Shown in pieces: positions 23,462 through 34,612 of a DNA stretch of 64,000 nucleotides; positions within the stretch are counted from its first letter, which is position 1, and each line of letters starts with the position of its first letter. The notes under the pieces are model-generated. The model had not been told where the DNA came from. It worked only from the letters and a program-made list of their open reading frames with translations, and did no database searches. Location of the stretch: positions 14,312,453 through 14,376,452 of the forward strand of contig OZ024787.1 in NCBI GenBank assembly GCA_964017065.1. Direction: 5' to 3'. The DNA is from Haliclona indistincta (lineage: Eukaryota; Porifera; Demospongiae; Haplosclerida; Chalinidae). The position numbers and the translations under genes are program-made.

Positions 23462-24439
23462 GGCCTGTACTGTGCTGAAGCGAGGTCCAGTTGGTGTTAT
23501 ATTGACCACTATGAACGATGCATTTGAAACAGCTGACAACATAGCTTCAGACATTGACACAGGTATATAGCACACTATAGCTGTGTGTCTACCGCTGCCT
23601 CAGTATACTCTCTTTGCTGTAGGTGATATTCCAAGCTCACCGAAAGACCACAATGGCTTTCTAGATTACCAGAAATCTTCAGGTATCATTTTGCTACGTA
23701 ACAGCATAATTTCCCAAGATGCTTTATCCTGTTCTGTTAGCTAATGCTATATCTCCCTCCCTGGCTCTCTCTCTTCCTCCTCCATTCTCTCTCTCTCAGG
23801 GCATCATCCAGTGCTGTTTTCAGACTGGAAGAAGATCGATAAAGAGGAGCAGAGGAGAGGAGGTGTGGTCAACAAACCACGAGAGAAAATAGTGTCAGTA
23901 GCAGAGATGATGAGAATAGTTACCAGCACATGATCACAGCTGATAGAATCATGATCACTGCTGATAGAATCATGATCACAGCTGATAGAATAAACATTTT
24001 GATAATTTATTCTCAGAGACTATCAACACAGCGCAGAATGAAACTGAATCTATATATAAAGTGCAATATGTAGGTGAATCAGCCATGCAAACAGAAATTA
24101 TTTAGAGAATCATGAAAATTCTTTTTTCAACAATATCGGAATTTGGGCTACAATACGATACGATGATTAATCAATGATGAAATAGTTCTTGCTAGAGGGA
24201 AGGACTGACTATCACTACGCAGTATGATATATTGATAACAGCAGCTGATGCCATTGGACCGTATTGGTATAGCCCTCAGTTGTGCTGTGGAGAGAGAATA
24301 ATATACTCTAATACATGTACAGTGGACAAAAAGAAATATTTAACTCTATGTGAAGTTAGAACCTCTCACATTGAATGTACAGTGGACCCTGACCCACCAC
24401 ATTTGGCGCATTTTAGCAACTATTAACATCTGTTCGAAA

Positions 24440-24599
24440 CAGCAAAGAGAATTCGAAGTGTGTAGTGGTACTTTTAAAGGTAAAACTTGCTAACACAGAC
24501 AATGACAAGGCATGCTACTGACATGTAGCAGCACAAGCTTATATATTTCACTAATCCGGATTAGGGCCGGTCCCAATTGATCCAGGTGAGGGTCCACTG

Positions 24600-24647
<48 letters not shown>

Positions 24648-25500
24648 ATCTGCATGCTGACTTACACACAGCTGAGGGGGATCCACATGACAAGCATCAA
24701 ACAGCTTTAAAGGAAAAATTGAGCCTTTCCTGGAAAAAGAATATACATTAATTTAGACTGCAGTGGTGATAGGCACTACGCAACTGCAGTATGGCATGCA
24801 AGCCGCGATATTCATACATAAATTTTTAAGGCAAATGAACTTGCTTGAGCAGTTTTAGCTATGTATGTTTCACACAACTAAAGAAAATGTTGCACAATCG
24901 ATTGTACTTAGCCTTACTGGGTGAGCTCGTCGCCCAGTAAAGACTAAGATCTAAATTAATATCAACACAATTTTTTTAATTGAGCAAGTTAAAATGGCAC
25001 TAAAATTAACTAAGTGAAATTTTTGTACTGCTAAAAAACCGCCCCCGCATATACCAGGAAGTTGATTATTCTAGGCATTGTGGAAGATATGTTTCGAACA
25101 TCTATCTCACTTACTTATGATTGGATGTCTCAGAGTCAATTGCAATCACTGCTCTGTAGCAACAGCCATAAGCACGATTTATAATGGGCAGGGCCTGCAA
25201 GAGGTAACCATAGTAACAACCACAGCAACACACCTAGCAACAACTTACTGTTCGGCAAGAAGAAGGACAGTCCTTAGAGGACTTGTAGGCCATCGCACAT
25301 TGCTAGTGAACAGATAGATGACAATAGAATATTATACTGTAAATTAGATAATAATTTTATTATAAGTGTAACAAATGTTTGTCATAGTTATATGAGAGTT
25401 GAAGAGCATGGGAATAGAAAAATCCTGTCCCAGCCAGACCAAGACGTGACCCAAGTGCTGGCATCGGAGATATTCCTGACAGCAAAATAGTAGGTTGCTG
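24440..25500. other. Intergenic between FDXR-A and secreted gene A
   Basis: Contains a (TG)n run at 24600-24645 and duplicated non-coding sequence that reappears at 50250-51340. A short open frame at 25078-25317 corresponds to one at 50963-51298, but their N- and C-terminal parts differ and no motif is recognisable, so it is not called a gene. The best-conserved part surrounds an RFX-type X-box. Confidence 0.6.
25204..25217. promoter_or_regulatory. RFX X-box-like site, block A
   Basis: GTAACCATAGTAAC fits the X-box consensus GTHNYYATRRNAAC at every position. A second half-site cluster (CACAGCAACACACCTAGCAAC) follows within 20 bp. The identical 14-mer is present in block B at 51086-51099 although neighbouring bases have changed. 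Confidence 0.4.
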
Positions 25501-25669
25501 GCGAAAAGTAACAGCTGCAGCCAGCTTCATCATAACATGTGTTTACAAAGCTACATACAGTTGGTGATTATGACAGCACTATAGAGCGGCAGCCATGCAG
25601 GTGGGCAGTGAGTGTACTTTTCCATTAAAATACAGTACCCCACCTTACCCTCCCCAGCTGGGTACTAAC

Positions 25670-26207
25670 CTGTACATAGTTACGATCGGCAGTGTTGCCG
25701 ATCTGATCAGGGTTCACCCACTCCTTCAGGCAGTACACTCCATGGCTCTGGTTGCACGATTGGTACAAGTACTCTTTGATGTCTTCAAAATGCTGTAATA
25801 TAAAACACAACGTTCACAGTATTGCATTCATGGCGGCTTGCCTTAGGGGCAAAGCTGGCACCACAAACAGCCGATATCTCGTTGTATGCACCAACGATTA
25901 CTTGAGGGCAGTGATCTAAATCACAAAACTGCTCGGCTTGGGTAGTCGTCACGTTGCTGAATGATTTAACAATTTTTTCGCAGCGCATGAAGTTGGAGTT
26001 TGAAGCGAGTTTGTTCAATAAAGCGGTGCACTGTGGGCTGGGTGTTTGGCGCTTCTGCCTCAGGGGATCACGGCTATTCAACACGTCAGCAACGCGACTG
26101 ACAATACGAGCAGTAGGTAGTCCGTCTATGGCGTTCACAGCCACCAGCTGGGACAGGACGATCAGTAAGGAGACGCTGCAACAGAGAAAACGTGTCGTAC
26201 CTGCCAT
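25670..26207 (-). CDS. Secreted prepropeptide, Cys-rich mature region, copy A (3' end uncertain)
   Basis: Exon 1 is 26207-25842 (122 codons) and exon 2 is 25792-25670 (41 codons), joined in phase by a 49-nt intron that starts GC, not GT (AAG|GCAAGC...ACAG). The signal peptide is about residues 1-26 (MAGTTRFLCCSVSLLIVLSQ). A propeptide then ends in LRQKRQ, a furin-type dibasic site. The mature part has five cysteines in exon 1 (QC, RC, FC, HC, VC), an NVT glycosylation site, and two more cysteines in exon 2 (SC, YC). A donor CAG|GTTAGT at 25670 suggests a further exon; a candidate frame beginning LAAAVTFRQQPTILLSGI lies near 25525-25370, with a weak acceptor. Without splicing the frame stops at 25625. 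Function unknown; a secreted effector, hormone-like or defence peptide is possible but not shown. Confidence 0.7.
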
Positions 26208-26277
26208 GACTCCGGCACCCGATTCAGAGACCTTTTCCAGTACGTATAGTGAAATAAAATGAAAACCCGTTCAGTGG

Positions 26278-26285
26278 TTTTTATA
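26278..26285 (-). promoter_or_regulatory. TATA box of secreted gene A
   Basis: TATAAAAA on the minus strand, 71-78 nt upstream of the ATG at 26207. No equivalent box is visible upstream of copy B. Confidence 0.5.
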
Positions 26286-26353
26286 TGGACTTGTCATCCG
26301 GCTCCACGCTCAGGCCGGAAATATAGCCTCGTTCCCAGCCTCTCAATAGAGAG

Positions 26354-26434
26354 CTAGCTAGCTAGAGCCTGGTACACATCGTCTGCGCATGCGTTAATTA
26401 TGTCCAAATAAGGCATGATTTTCACCGAATCTGT
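26354..26434. repeat. MITE fragment cut by the gap
   Basis: From GCCTGGTACACATCGTCTGC onward the sequence, including TTAATTATGTCCAAATAAGG, matches the left half of the palindromic MITE at 37710-37930. It runs into the N gap at 26435. Confidence 0.75.
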
Positions 26435-26634
26435 NNNNNNNNNNNNNNNNNNNNNNNNNNNNNNNNNNNNNNNNNNNNNNNNNNNNNNNNNNNNNNNNNN
26501 NNNNNNNNNNNNNNNNNNNNNNNNNNNNNNNNNNNNNNNNNNNNNNNNNNNNNNNNNNNNNNNNNNNNNNNNNNNNNNNNNNNNNNNNNNNNNNNNNNNN
26601 NNNNNNNNNNNNNNNNNNNNNNNNNNNNNNNNNN
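26435..26634. other. Assembly gap (200 N)
   Basis: Exactly 200 N, placed between the end of a MITE half and a new hairpin element, so a palindrome probably broke the assembly here too. Confidence 0.98.
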
Positions 26635-26792
26635 CTCTGTTCGTCTTCGTCTTAGTTATGACGTGCCAATGACTGTTGCCAGATTGATGACGTCAATTTA
26701 TCTGCATATCCGATAGAATATGCGGGAATGTACGGTCATCAACTTGGAAAACGTCATTGATACGTCATAAACTAAGACGAAGACGAACAGAG
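26635..26792. repeat. Hairpin element next to the gap
   Basis: CTCTGTTCGTCTTCGTCTTAG at 26635 pairs with its reverse complement ending at 26792 (21 bp). The left end may continue into the gap. Confidence 0.75.
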
Positions 26793-28415
26793 CGGGCGAG
26801 TGCTGCTGCTACCAGCACCTCGTATTCGCCGACGGTGTAGGTTACAGCCACGAGCGAAGAGCTGTGATTAGCTAAGGCATAAGGCTACTTGCCTGCAGAG
26901 CGCTTTTTCTTAACTCGCAAAGTTGCAGATTTTTGAGTCTAAAAACTTTCTGACTTCGATTTTTGGTTGATTTTTGAGTTTGTTTTGGACCGAACTTTAG
27001 TTTGCGTGATAGTTAAGCATTGGCTCTAGAGTATTTGGTAGATGAACTAGTTGTTCGCCTGCACACCGAAGGTTTTTCCTTAACTAAGCTTCTTACAGAT
27101 TTTATGGTCTAAAAATAAAAGCTAATTGGGTGTTTCCGACAACTGCCACTTCGCCATTTGTATCTTTGAATGAATGTGGGACATGGTGAATGTGGGACAA
27201 CCACTAGTTATGATTGTGTAAACTAAATTCCTCCTAAAGTATGGCGATTAATGTAGCTTGTGAATATCATTATTGACTGCGAAGGGGGGTTCATGGAACC
27301 CTTGGAACCCCCTCTGGATCCGCCACTGACGCTGTACAATCTATCCCTCCAAGAAAACACGGCGGCGTTCAAAACTGACGTCAATTCCGCCGTTTTGAAT
27401 TGATATTGACCGCGAACATTCCTTCACACCTTTGCCACGAAACTATCTATAATTATGTCACTTTCTTCTCCCATTTCACTCTGTGAATCAGAGCTCTCCC
27501 ATCATTGTGCATAATACATGACCACAAAGGAGATATCATGTAATATTTCCAGAAAATAACGAGCTAAGGTGCAAAATTACAAGATCTTGTTTACAAGATC
27601 CTCTGAAAAAATGAGTAACATTTTATTGCTTTTTAATGAGTTTTCGTCAAAATTTGCGAATCTGGCTAGAAATGCTCCAAAAGTGTCGAAAATGAACTCT
27701 AAGTGTTCTAAATATCATTTTGAGACAGTTTCTGTAAGAAATTAAAATAGAGGGTGAAGGATTTTAAGGTGCTTAATTACTAAATAATCTTGCTGAAATT
27801 TTAACCTCGTAAATGCTGACCACTTCTCTCGTGAATATCTCGTGTGTCTTTTGTGCTACTGGTCTCAAATTTGCGTCCTTTTACGCCAGTGAGTAGCCGC
27901 AATTGCCCACACTCAAGTCAGTCGATATGCCTCTCCCACTTCGAAAGTGAAGCCGATAAAGTGCAACGACCTTGTCAAATTTTGCTCAAAGTTAGTACTT
28001 TGGGGCTGGCTACTGAAAAGTACACACAGAAAGCAGTGGTTTTGGTGAGTGCAAAATGTAGCCCAGATCATAGAGAATGCACAAAAATGTGTTTCCGAGC
28101 ACCCTGAAGCCATAAAATGTCCAAAATTTCTTGGCTGCCATTTGTTTCTTCTAAAACGTTGCGAAATTTGCACCGAAGCCATAGAAAAAATGCCGTCGCC
28201 ATAACGTTTAGCGCAGGGGGCGCGCCGAAAACCACTGGATTTTTTCCGGTTATTTGTATTCTTCAATTTAGCTTAATTTTGGAATCTTTTAACACTTTTC
28301 GATAAAGTTATGGTGTCTGAAGTATGTATGTCGCCAAATGGCGACAATAGGGGTTAAAGGGTTAAATAACCATAAACATTTCCCCCAAAGTAGATTTAGG
28401 TGGATTTTGTATATG
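26793..28415. other. Repeat-rich intergenic region, no gene seen
   Basis: Unique-looking AT-rich sequence with pieces of interspersed repeats, including copy 2 of the dispersed repeat at 27910-28235 (complementary to 7798-8217). No ORF with motif, splice support or conservation was found. Confidence 0.55.
27910..28235 (+). repeat. Dispersed repeat, copy 2
   Basis: Reverse-complement relation to 7798-8217: shared words include GTCAAATTTTG, GGCTGGCTACTGAAAAGTAC and CCAAAACCACTG in the same order. Degenerate, non-coding. Confidence 0.6.
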
Positions 28416-29085
28416 TTACGACCCGATTCACAACCTGACCCGTTTCAAAGCCGGCCGCCGGTTTCGAAGCCGGTTAACCCGATTTACAACCACATAATTC
28501 AGTTGACCCGGTTTAAAACCGAACGTTTTAATGCTTCAGAGTTCCCACCTGCATGCTAGATCGACGGAACCTACGTAGGAGTGCTGTCGCGGTTATAGCT
28601 CACTGCAGTGCAGCGCAGAAAGACTAGAAAGTGTCCGCGGAGGCGACTTAGAGCATCATGTGCTTCATCGACAGGAGCATCACCTTCATCGACAGGAGCG
28701 TCGTTGTAAGTGGTTTAGCAGCACAACACAGCAAGCCTACCTGCTAAATTGACAGGAATGACGTTACGAGTGGTTCAGCAACGCAGCGCAGCAAGAAATG
28801 TTGTGTGCATGCAGCAGTTGTTTTACCAATCAAACTCATAGGAACATGTCAGAGCTTCTTATTCAAACGTGACTCCTGTACATGGAAGCAAATTTAAAGA
28901 ACAGTATAATTGCGATGCAATGTATATGGACACTCAGAGTACACGTTATGTTTAGTAGTCGAAGTCTATTACACGCGCGCACTTAGCATTATGCACGCTT
29001 TGAATCTGGCGCGCAGCTAGCTAACCCGCTTCGAAACCGGTCGACCGGCTTCGAAGCGGGTCAAAGGTTGTGAATCGGGTCGTAA
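28416..29085. repeat. Palindromic-end element (TTACGACCCGATTCACAACC)
   Basis: Terminal inverted repeats TTACGACCCGATTCACAACC and complement, with extra subterminal GGTTTCGAAGCCGG-type palindromes on both sides. About 670 bp, no coding potential. Confidence 0.85.
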
Positions 29086-29089
29086 CTGA

Positions 29090-29550
29090 CATATACATAG
29101 CTCCGGCGCGAACTCTCACGTCGTTCAGATTTCAATGTTACGCCCACTGCAGCTCATGTTTATTCCAATATTGGTTGGCAAAAGCTGTTTCAAGCTGCAA
29201 TAACTGCGGAAAACAACGCTGTAGCGACAATCTGACTGCTGCTATCGTCGTTTCTACTATCCAGAAGACTGTTAAACGTCGATTTTTTCAAAAGCGCGTT
29301 GCTTTGCCGCCGAGTTGCAAAGTGGAGCTTTTTTCGAAAATCGACGTCAGTCAGTTGAAAAAGTGTCTTATGGACTCCTGGATATCAGAAACGACGATTG
29401 CAGCAGTCAGATTGTCGCTACAGCGTTGTTTGCCGCAGTTATTGCAGCTTGAAAGAGCTTTTGCCAACCAATTGGAATAAACATGAGCTGCAGTGGGCGT
29501 AACATTGAAATCTGAACGAGGTGAGAGTTCGCGCCGGAGCTATGTATATG
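29090..29550. repeat. Long hairpin element, two arms of about 210 bp
   Basis: Left arm from CATATACATAGCTCCGGCGC at 29090, right arm its reverse complement ending at 29550, almost perfect over about 200 bp with a short centre near 29310-29340. A 136-codon frame across it is a by-product of the palindrome. Confidence 0.9.
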
Positions 29551-29563
29551 TAATTAAGTAAAA

Positions 29564-30497
29564 CCAGAGATTATTAATACTACGTAACCGGGATAAGAAA
29601 CTGTGACAATCTTGTGTCACTATGCGCGTTTCGCTTGTAATGACGTAATTTGTTTATACCTTACAGTTGTTATGGTAACTACAACGTGCTCTCCGCCGAC
29701 GGGACAAGTACCATGGCTGCTTCTGAGAGAGATTATGACGATGCAAGAATTGAAAAAGAAAACTAAAGTAGTCGAAAATGTGGTTTTGAGTGCGGAGAAA
29801 GTACTTCGTCTTCCTTTACCTGTTCTTTTCAGGCGTTCGCCCTTCGCACTGTACAGAATGTAATATGCTTGCGTGATAGAGCACTCGGTGAGGCTAGCCG
29901 CTACTCATGCAAACCATAAAAGTAGAAGATTACAACTATGACATTTACACACACTAACAGTCCAAGTAGCATAAAAAAACATTAAAACTTGCACCAAATA
30001 CGTAGGCTTTGCATGGATGTGTTCACAAAAACAGTACTAAAAACAGCTTGCTACGCCTCTAACTAACACAAAAAGCAATATTCAGACACAAAATTATGAT
30101 ATTTACATGACCTACTACCAGAACTTTATAGTACACTAGACAAAACTAGTAGAACACATCTCACAAAGCCATGGATGTGTTTACAAGCTGTTTTTACATC
30201 ATACTCGGCCGTTTACCTTGTCTGAGATCCACCCCTGACTATACTGCAGACGAAGAACGTGGCGACTTTAGAGTTACTTGGTAAAGCTAGGCAGAAACGC
30301 CTCCTTTCGTTACAAAAGGAAATAACTATGAGTGTAAGAGTGGAAAAACTGTCAGTAGCTGCACACTCTATTACGTAAATTCTTTGCGTCATTTTCGAAA
30401 CCATGGTCGAAACGCGAAACGCGCATGGGTACACTCCGCGCAATACATTTTGATTGACAGTTTCTTATCCCGGTTACGTAGTATTAATAATCTCTGG
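29564..30497. mobile_element. TIR element with 5-bp TSD (TAAAA)
   Basis: Ends CCAGAGATTATTAATACTAC and complement (about 40 bp TIR continuing into GTAACCGGGATAAGAAACTG), flanked by TAAAA at 29559-29563 and 30498-30502. The 934-bp interior has no transposase, only short frames, so it is a non-autonomous DNA transposon. Confidence 0.85.
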
Positions 30498-30708
30498 TAA
30501 AACCAAGAGTATGTAATGCAGAGAGAGTATCGAACGCCGTATAGCCCCATACAAACACTCTGTGCGAAGTAACGTGACAGGCACGTGAGACTATGACGCA
30601 AACAGATGTTGGTCTGCCAGGTTGTGACGCAGGCATCACGCCTCCCTCGATCGCGCGATGGTGATCGGTGGCTAAAGCTAGGCTGCACGAGACGCTCGAA
30701 GCGAACAG

Positions 30709-31346
30709 CCGTAGCATCCGTTGCAAGTACAATCAGCAGTCACACGCTACTTTTGAGCCTGCATTTTCGCGAAGGAAAATAGTGCTTTTTGGTGGGCGTG
30801 GTTCTAGTTTGAGGGATTGGTCACTCCCCCAAAAGAACAACTATTTTCTTCGCGAAAATGCTAGCCTCATACCCAAGCCCAACCCCTTTCTGGAAGGGGA
30901 ATTGGGCCTGGTAAGGTTGCCAATAGTTTTCATGTTTCGCCGTATTTCAATATTACACTCTTCTTATTCGTTGTACGTTACTAAAGACGCAAAAATAGCA
31001 TTTTAATTTCCGAGACTTGGTAGTTGTTGGCTCATCGCAAACACGACAAACGTCTAGTCTAGATCTCATCGCCGCCATAGCGCAAACGAACTTAACTGCA
31101 CGCAGCATGCAATTATGCGTCGTATCTCGTAACGAACAAGTGTCACACGTGAGTTACACGTGACTAAATACTGCAATCTGATTGGCAGCGCCTCTTTTTG
31201 TACGCACAATGTGAACATGAAAACTGTAGCAACCTTACCAGGCCATCATTTCTCGTGAGAGAGGTGTGGCCTGTGTACGAGGCTACGAAAATGCAGGCTC
31301 AAAAGTAGCGTGTGACTGCTGATTGTACTTGCAACGGATGCTACGG
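30709..31346. repeat. TIR element (CCGTAGCATCCGTTGC)
   Basis: About 60 bp of inverted terminal repeat starting CCGTAGCATCCGTTGCAAGT. The interior has further inverted pairs, including AAGGTTGCC/AACCTTACC around GGCCTGGTAAG. Non-coding. Confidence 0.85.
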
Positions 31347-31744
31347 TTGGAGATCTTTCCGTAGAAGCTAGTTTTGTGCTGGTGATGCCGCGTTTATCGT
31401 CATAATTCTCTGTAGTACGGTTAATATTTTGAGCCTTTTTAGCCAGATGGCCGCAAACAGTAAGCATTTCGGCTGAAATGTTTTATATGCAGGGCTTAGG
31501 CTTAGTACTATCAGAAAATGATGGTAGGGATCTGTCTGTTCAATGTCACAAGAAGTAACCCCCAAATATGTTGGAACCACGAGTCATTGCTAGTCCTGAA
31601 ACGCTTATTTGGGGAGATTATCTTGCCAATCTGAGCTGTTGCATGAACAACTGCCGAGACGGTACTAAGCACGCGCAAACAGAGCATTGACTGCTAGCTG
31701 TCGCGAAGAGTCTAGGATGCACCATTATTTAATCCCAAGGTCAA

Positions 31745-32212
31745 AGATTCACTATTTCACTATTTCCCTCCTTCTATCTTCTCTTTTGTCAATCCTTCCT
31801 CTAGACTCTCCCGCCACTTTGACCCACTAAATATTTCTGTTCCCTTCTCTCGTTCATCTGCTTCCTTCCACTCATTTGTCCCTTCTGCCTCCCGCCTCTG
31901 GAACTCTCTCCCTCACTCCACCAAAGCTCTTTCTACTCTCTATTACTTTAAAAAACAAATTAAATCTACTATGACCTAACTTTTGCCTCTGTCTTTGTGT
32001 TTTTTTTTTTTTTTTGTTTTTTTTTCTTTTCTTGTTGTTTTTTTGTTTTCTGTTTTTTTTTGTTATTTTTTTCTTTTGTTTTTTGTTGTTTATCTTTCAT
32101 TTTATTTTTTTTCTCTCGCACATTACCACTCACTCTTCCTTTAATTAATGATACTCTTAATATTAGTCTAGTGCTATTGAGTATCTTTGTCGTTAAAAAA
32201 AAAAAAAAAAGA
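31745..32212 (+). mobile_element. 5'-truncated LINE copy
   Basis: Nearly identical to the last 240 bp of ORF2 and the 3' UTR of the full-length LINE at 33650-37668 (same PSASRLWNSLPHSTKALSTL coding end), followed by a T-rich stretch and the tail GTCGTTAAAA with a poly-A run. A classic target-primed truncated insertion. The stop is in the same place. Confidence 0.9.
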
Positions 32213-32480
32213 TCACTGACGAAAGTTGTCGATTTCAGCTAGCGATTGCAGAGCAACGAGCAACGATTTAAGAGATATGAATATGCAATTGTTTGTTACG
32301 TATATAGTGTTGTTTGTAACTGCAGAAAAGTCTAGATTGTCTGACTTTTATTTTTTTCATTGCGGACCCTACTGTTAGCCACTGGTTAGCGCCGTTAGCC
32401 ACGGGTTAGCGCTGTTAGGCGAAGCTTTTTAGGGTCTTGGGTTTAGTTTCTAGTTAGCCTCGACTCCAGGCTAGATATAA

Positions 32481-33366
32481 TTGGGGCGAGCCTGAGCGAG
32501 CCCCATATGGGATCGAAAAGCGTCCCCCGCGAACTATCTATCTATCTATGTATTATGCGTACGTCTTTCCGTAAATCCCCTCACGCTCTAATTCACCGAA
32601 CGGTTCAATTTTGCCGCGTGTGTATTACGTCATATCATACTAAGACGATGGATCCTGATACTACTATTCCAGTGCGTGATTATTCTTCAAAGAAAGAAGA
32701 ACAACTTCTAAGGAGAAGAGTGCGTGAAAGAGCTCGCCGAGCTGCTGAAACTGCAGAGGAAAAAGAGCAGAGACTGAGCAAGCGAAGAGCTCGTGATAAG
32801 GCGCGACGTGCTGCCCAGCGTGATGAACAGCATGCTGAACAAAGAAAAACAATGCTACAGCAGTTGAGACGCCAACAGCAAGAACGACGTGATGCTGAGA
32901 GTAGTAAACAGAGAGAAGACAGGCTGCAGCACATGAGAGACCAAGAACACGAGCGACGTTATGCTGAGAATAGTGAACAAAGAGAAAACAGGCTACAGCA
33001 CATGAGAGACCAAGATCACCAGCGACGTGATGTTGAAAGTAGTGAACAAAGAGAAAACAGGCTGCAGCACATGAGAGACCAAGAACACCAGCGACGTGAT
33101 GTTGAAAGTAGTGAACAAAGAGAAAACAGGCTACAGCACATGAGAGACCAAGAACATGAGCGACGTGATGCTGAGGATCTAGCACAGAGAGATAGTCGAC
33201 TACAGCGTTTGCGAGAGAGTCGACAAAGACAACCTGATCATCCACAAATTGCTCTTTTTGATCAGCCAGCTGTTAGAGCCAAGATGCTCAATTTTCACAT
33301 GTCTATTAGCACTATAGAGGTGCCTTTGTGTGATTTTTACTGTTACAGTTCGCTCAGGCTCGCCCC
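32481..33366 (+). mobile_element. TIR element carrying a coiled-coil ORF
   Basis: GGGGCGAGCCTGAGCGA near 32481 is inverted at TCGCTCAGGCTCGCCCC ending 33366, enclosing one open frame. The frame fills the element almost end to end and its stop lies just outside the right TIR. Confidence 0.7.
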
Positions 33367-33397
33367 ACATTGTCTTTACAATCATCTAGTAATATAG
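32648..33397 (+). CDS. Arg/Glu/Gln-rich repeat protein of a TIR element
   Basis: The best start is the ATG at 32648 (MDPDTTIPVRDYSSKKEEQL); the same frame is open from 32507. It encodes about 249 aa, dominated by a highly charged helical segment with about five 23-residue repeats (consensus RENRLQHMRDQEHQRRDVES, 69 bp per unit at DNA level). Basic RRARDKARRAA-type blocks precede them. Similar basic repeats occur at the N-terminus of some helicase-bearing mobile elements in invertebrates (inference from memory). The repeats are in perfect frame, and synonymous as well as non-synonymous changes separate them. Coiled-coil or nucleic-acid binding is likely. No catalytic domain. It probably represents the first exon of a larger transposon gene or a MITE-captured fragment. 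Confidence 0.5.
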   Translation: MDPDTTIPVRDYSSKKEEQLLRRRVRERARRAAETAEEKEQRLSKRRARDKARRAAQRDEQHAEQRKTMLQQLRRQQQERRDAESSKQREDRLQHMRDQEHERRYAENSEQRENRLQHMRDQDHQRRDVESSEQRENRLQHMRDQEHQRRDVESSEQRENRLQHMRDQEHERRDAEDLAQRDSRLQRLRESRQRQPDHPQIALFDQPAVRAKMLNFHMSISTIEVPLCDFYCYSSLRLAPHCLYNHLVI

Positions 33398-33694
33398 CCT
33401 GGTACAGACTGTCTACGCATGCGCGCAATATCTTCACTGATAATTAAGGTGGATAATTAATTAGATTCATGACTTTAGCAAGTAGCTGTATTTTCCTAGC
33501 CATGGGTATTCGTACAGACAGAGTCGCTGCGTGCAGTTTGCTTGCCTATTGATAGGCATCGAATATAGCAAATTTCAGCAATCAGTGTTAGCCATCGCGG
33601 AGCTACGAGCTCGCCCTGTGAAGACTAAGCACGATCGATAGTAAACACTCTTTCTTTAGTTGTGCGAAAGGTACGAAGCTAAAACTGCTCGAGC

Positions 33695-34612
33695 ATGCTC
33701 ATCTGCCATCTGTGCAAGAATCCATGCGATGTTCATGCGATGTCCATGCGATGCCACTGTAAGTGTGTTAGCGTCCCTGAGTCTGTTGCCCACACTTTCC
33801 CTTTTGTTTGCCCTCACTGTGTTAAATCTTCTGTTGTTGCTCTTTCCTCTCTTAAATCTAAGATCTCTTCCATTCAATCTTCGATCTCCTCCTTAGAATC
33901 TAAACTCTCTCTCTTGTCTTCCCAGCTTACCTCCCTTTCTTGTCCTCTTCCTCACTCCTGCCCAACTTCTCCATCTAACCATGAGCCCTGCCTTCCTATT
34001 TCCACTATTTCTAATATTCCCCCACCTTCCTCTTCCTGTCCTCCTCTGCCTGTGCCACCTACTAAATCTTCCTCTAAACCCTGTTCTTCCCTTGCCACTC
34101 CCTCTTTTTTATCCAAACGCCGCCCTTCCCCAAAACCTCCTTTTCTCCCTCGTCCCACTCTCTCTCGTCAAACTCGGCCCTCATTTGTTCGCCCTCCTCT
34201 CCTCTCCACTCCTCCTCCCCTCTCTCTCTGCCTCTCTCTACCTCAAGCCCCTCCCTTTCCTATGAATTCTCGCCCTCCTCTATTACCAACTCCAACTTGT
34301 CTTCATCCGCCCAAAATTCTCCCCCACCCTCTTCACACTCCTCCACTGCCTGTGTCCTCCCCAGTTCTTCCTCTATTCCATCACCGCCCCCCTCTGTTAT
34401 CAAAGCCTCCTCATCCTCCTCCATCTGCGAATCTCCCTCTCCCTCTCCCCCAAAGCACTTTTCCCCTACCTCTGCCTCCTCCTGTACTTCCCCACCACTT
34501 GGCAAAACACTTAACAGACCTCTTCCTCCTAGCTCTCGCTCAACCCATAAACCTCCCTCTCCCCCCACCCCCTCTTGCCCCACCTCCTCTGCTTCACCCA
34601 CCCACCCTCTAA
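33695..34612 (+). CDS. LINE ORF1-like protein (zinc finger plus coiled coil)
   Basis: The first 50 residues contain paired Cys/His (CHLC, CHCKC, HTFPFVCPHC), resembling a PHD/RING-like zinc finger. A Leu/Ser heptad region (SSLKSKISSIQSSISSLESK) follows that should form a coiled coil, and then a long Pro/Ser-rich low-complexity tail. This matches ORF1 of many CR1/L2/Jockey-type elements, which bind and package the element RNA. The last third overlaps the ORF2 frame; the true junction is unclear because of the low complexity and possible indels. Confidence 0.6.
   Translation: MLICHLCKNPCDVHAMSMRCHCKCVSVPESVAHTFPFVCPHCVKSSVVALSSLKSKISSIQSSISSLESKLSLLSSQLTSLSCPLPHSCPTSPSNHEPCLPISTISNIPPPSSSCPPLPVPPTKSSSKPCSSLATPSFLSKRRPSPKPPFLPRPTLSRQTRPSFVRPPLLSTPPPLSLCLSLPQAPPFPMNSRPPLLPTPTCLHPPKILPHPLHTPPLPVSSPVLPLFHHRPPLLSKPPHPPPSANLPLPLPQSTFPLPLPPPVLPHHLAKHLTDLFLLALAQPINLPLPPPPLAPPPLLHPPTL

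Noticed and set aside
25078..25317. Possible small gene shared with 50963-51298
   Set aside because: Only the middle is alike, the ends differ, and similarity is explained by the segmental duplication and a conserved X-box patch.
29070..29480. 136-codon frame
   Set aside because: Lies wholly within a nearly perfect hairpin element, so the open frame arises from mirrored sequence, not coding selection.
32664..33245. 193-codon minus-strand frame opposite the coiled-coil ORF
   Set aside because: It is the antisense reading of the 69-bp repeat; the plus frame has the start codon and the sensible composition.
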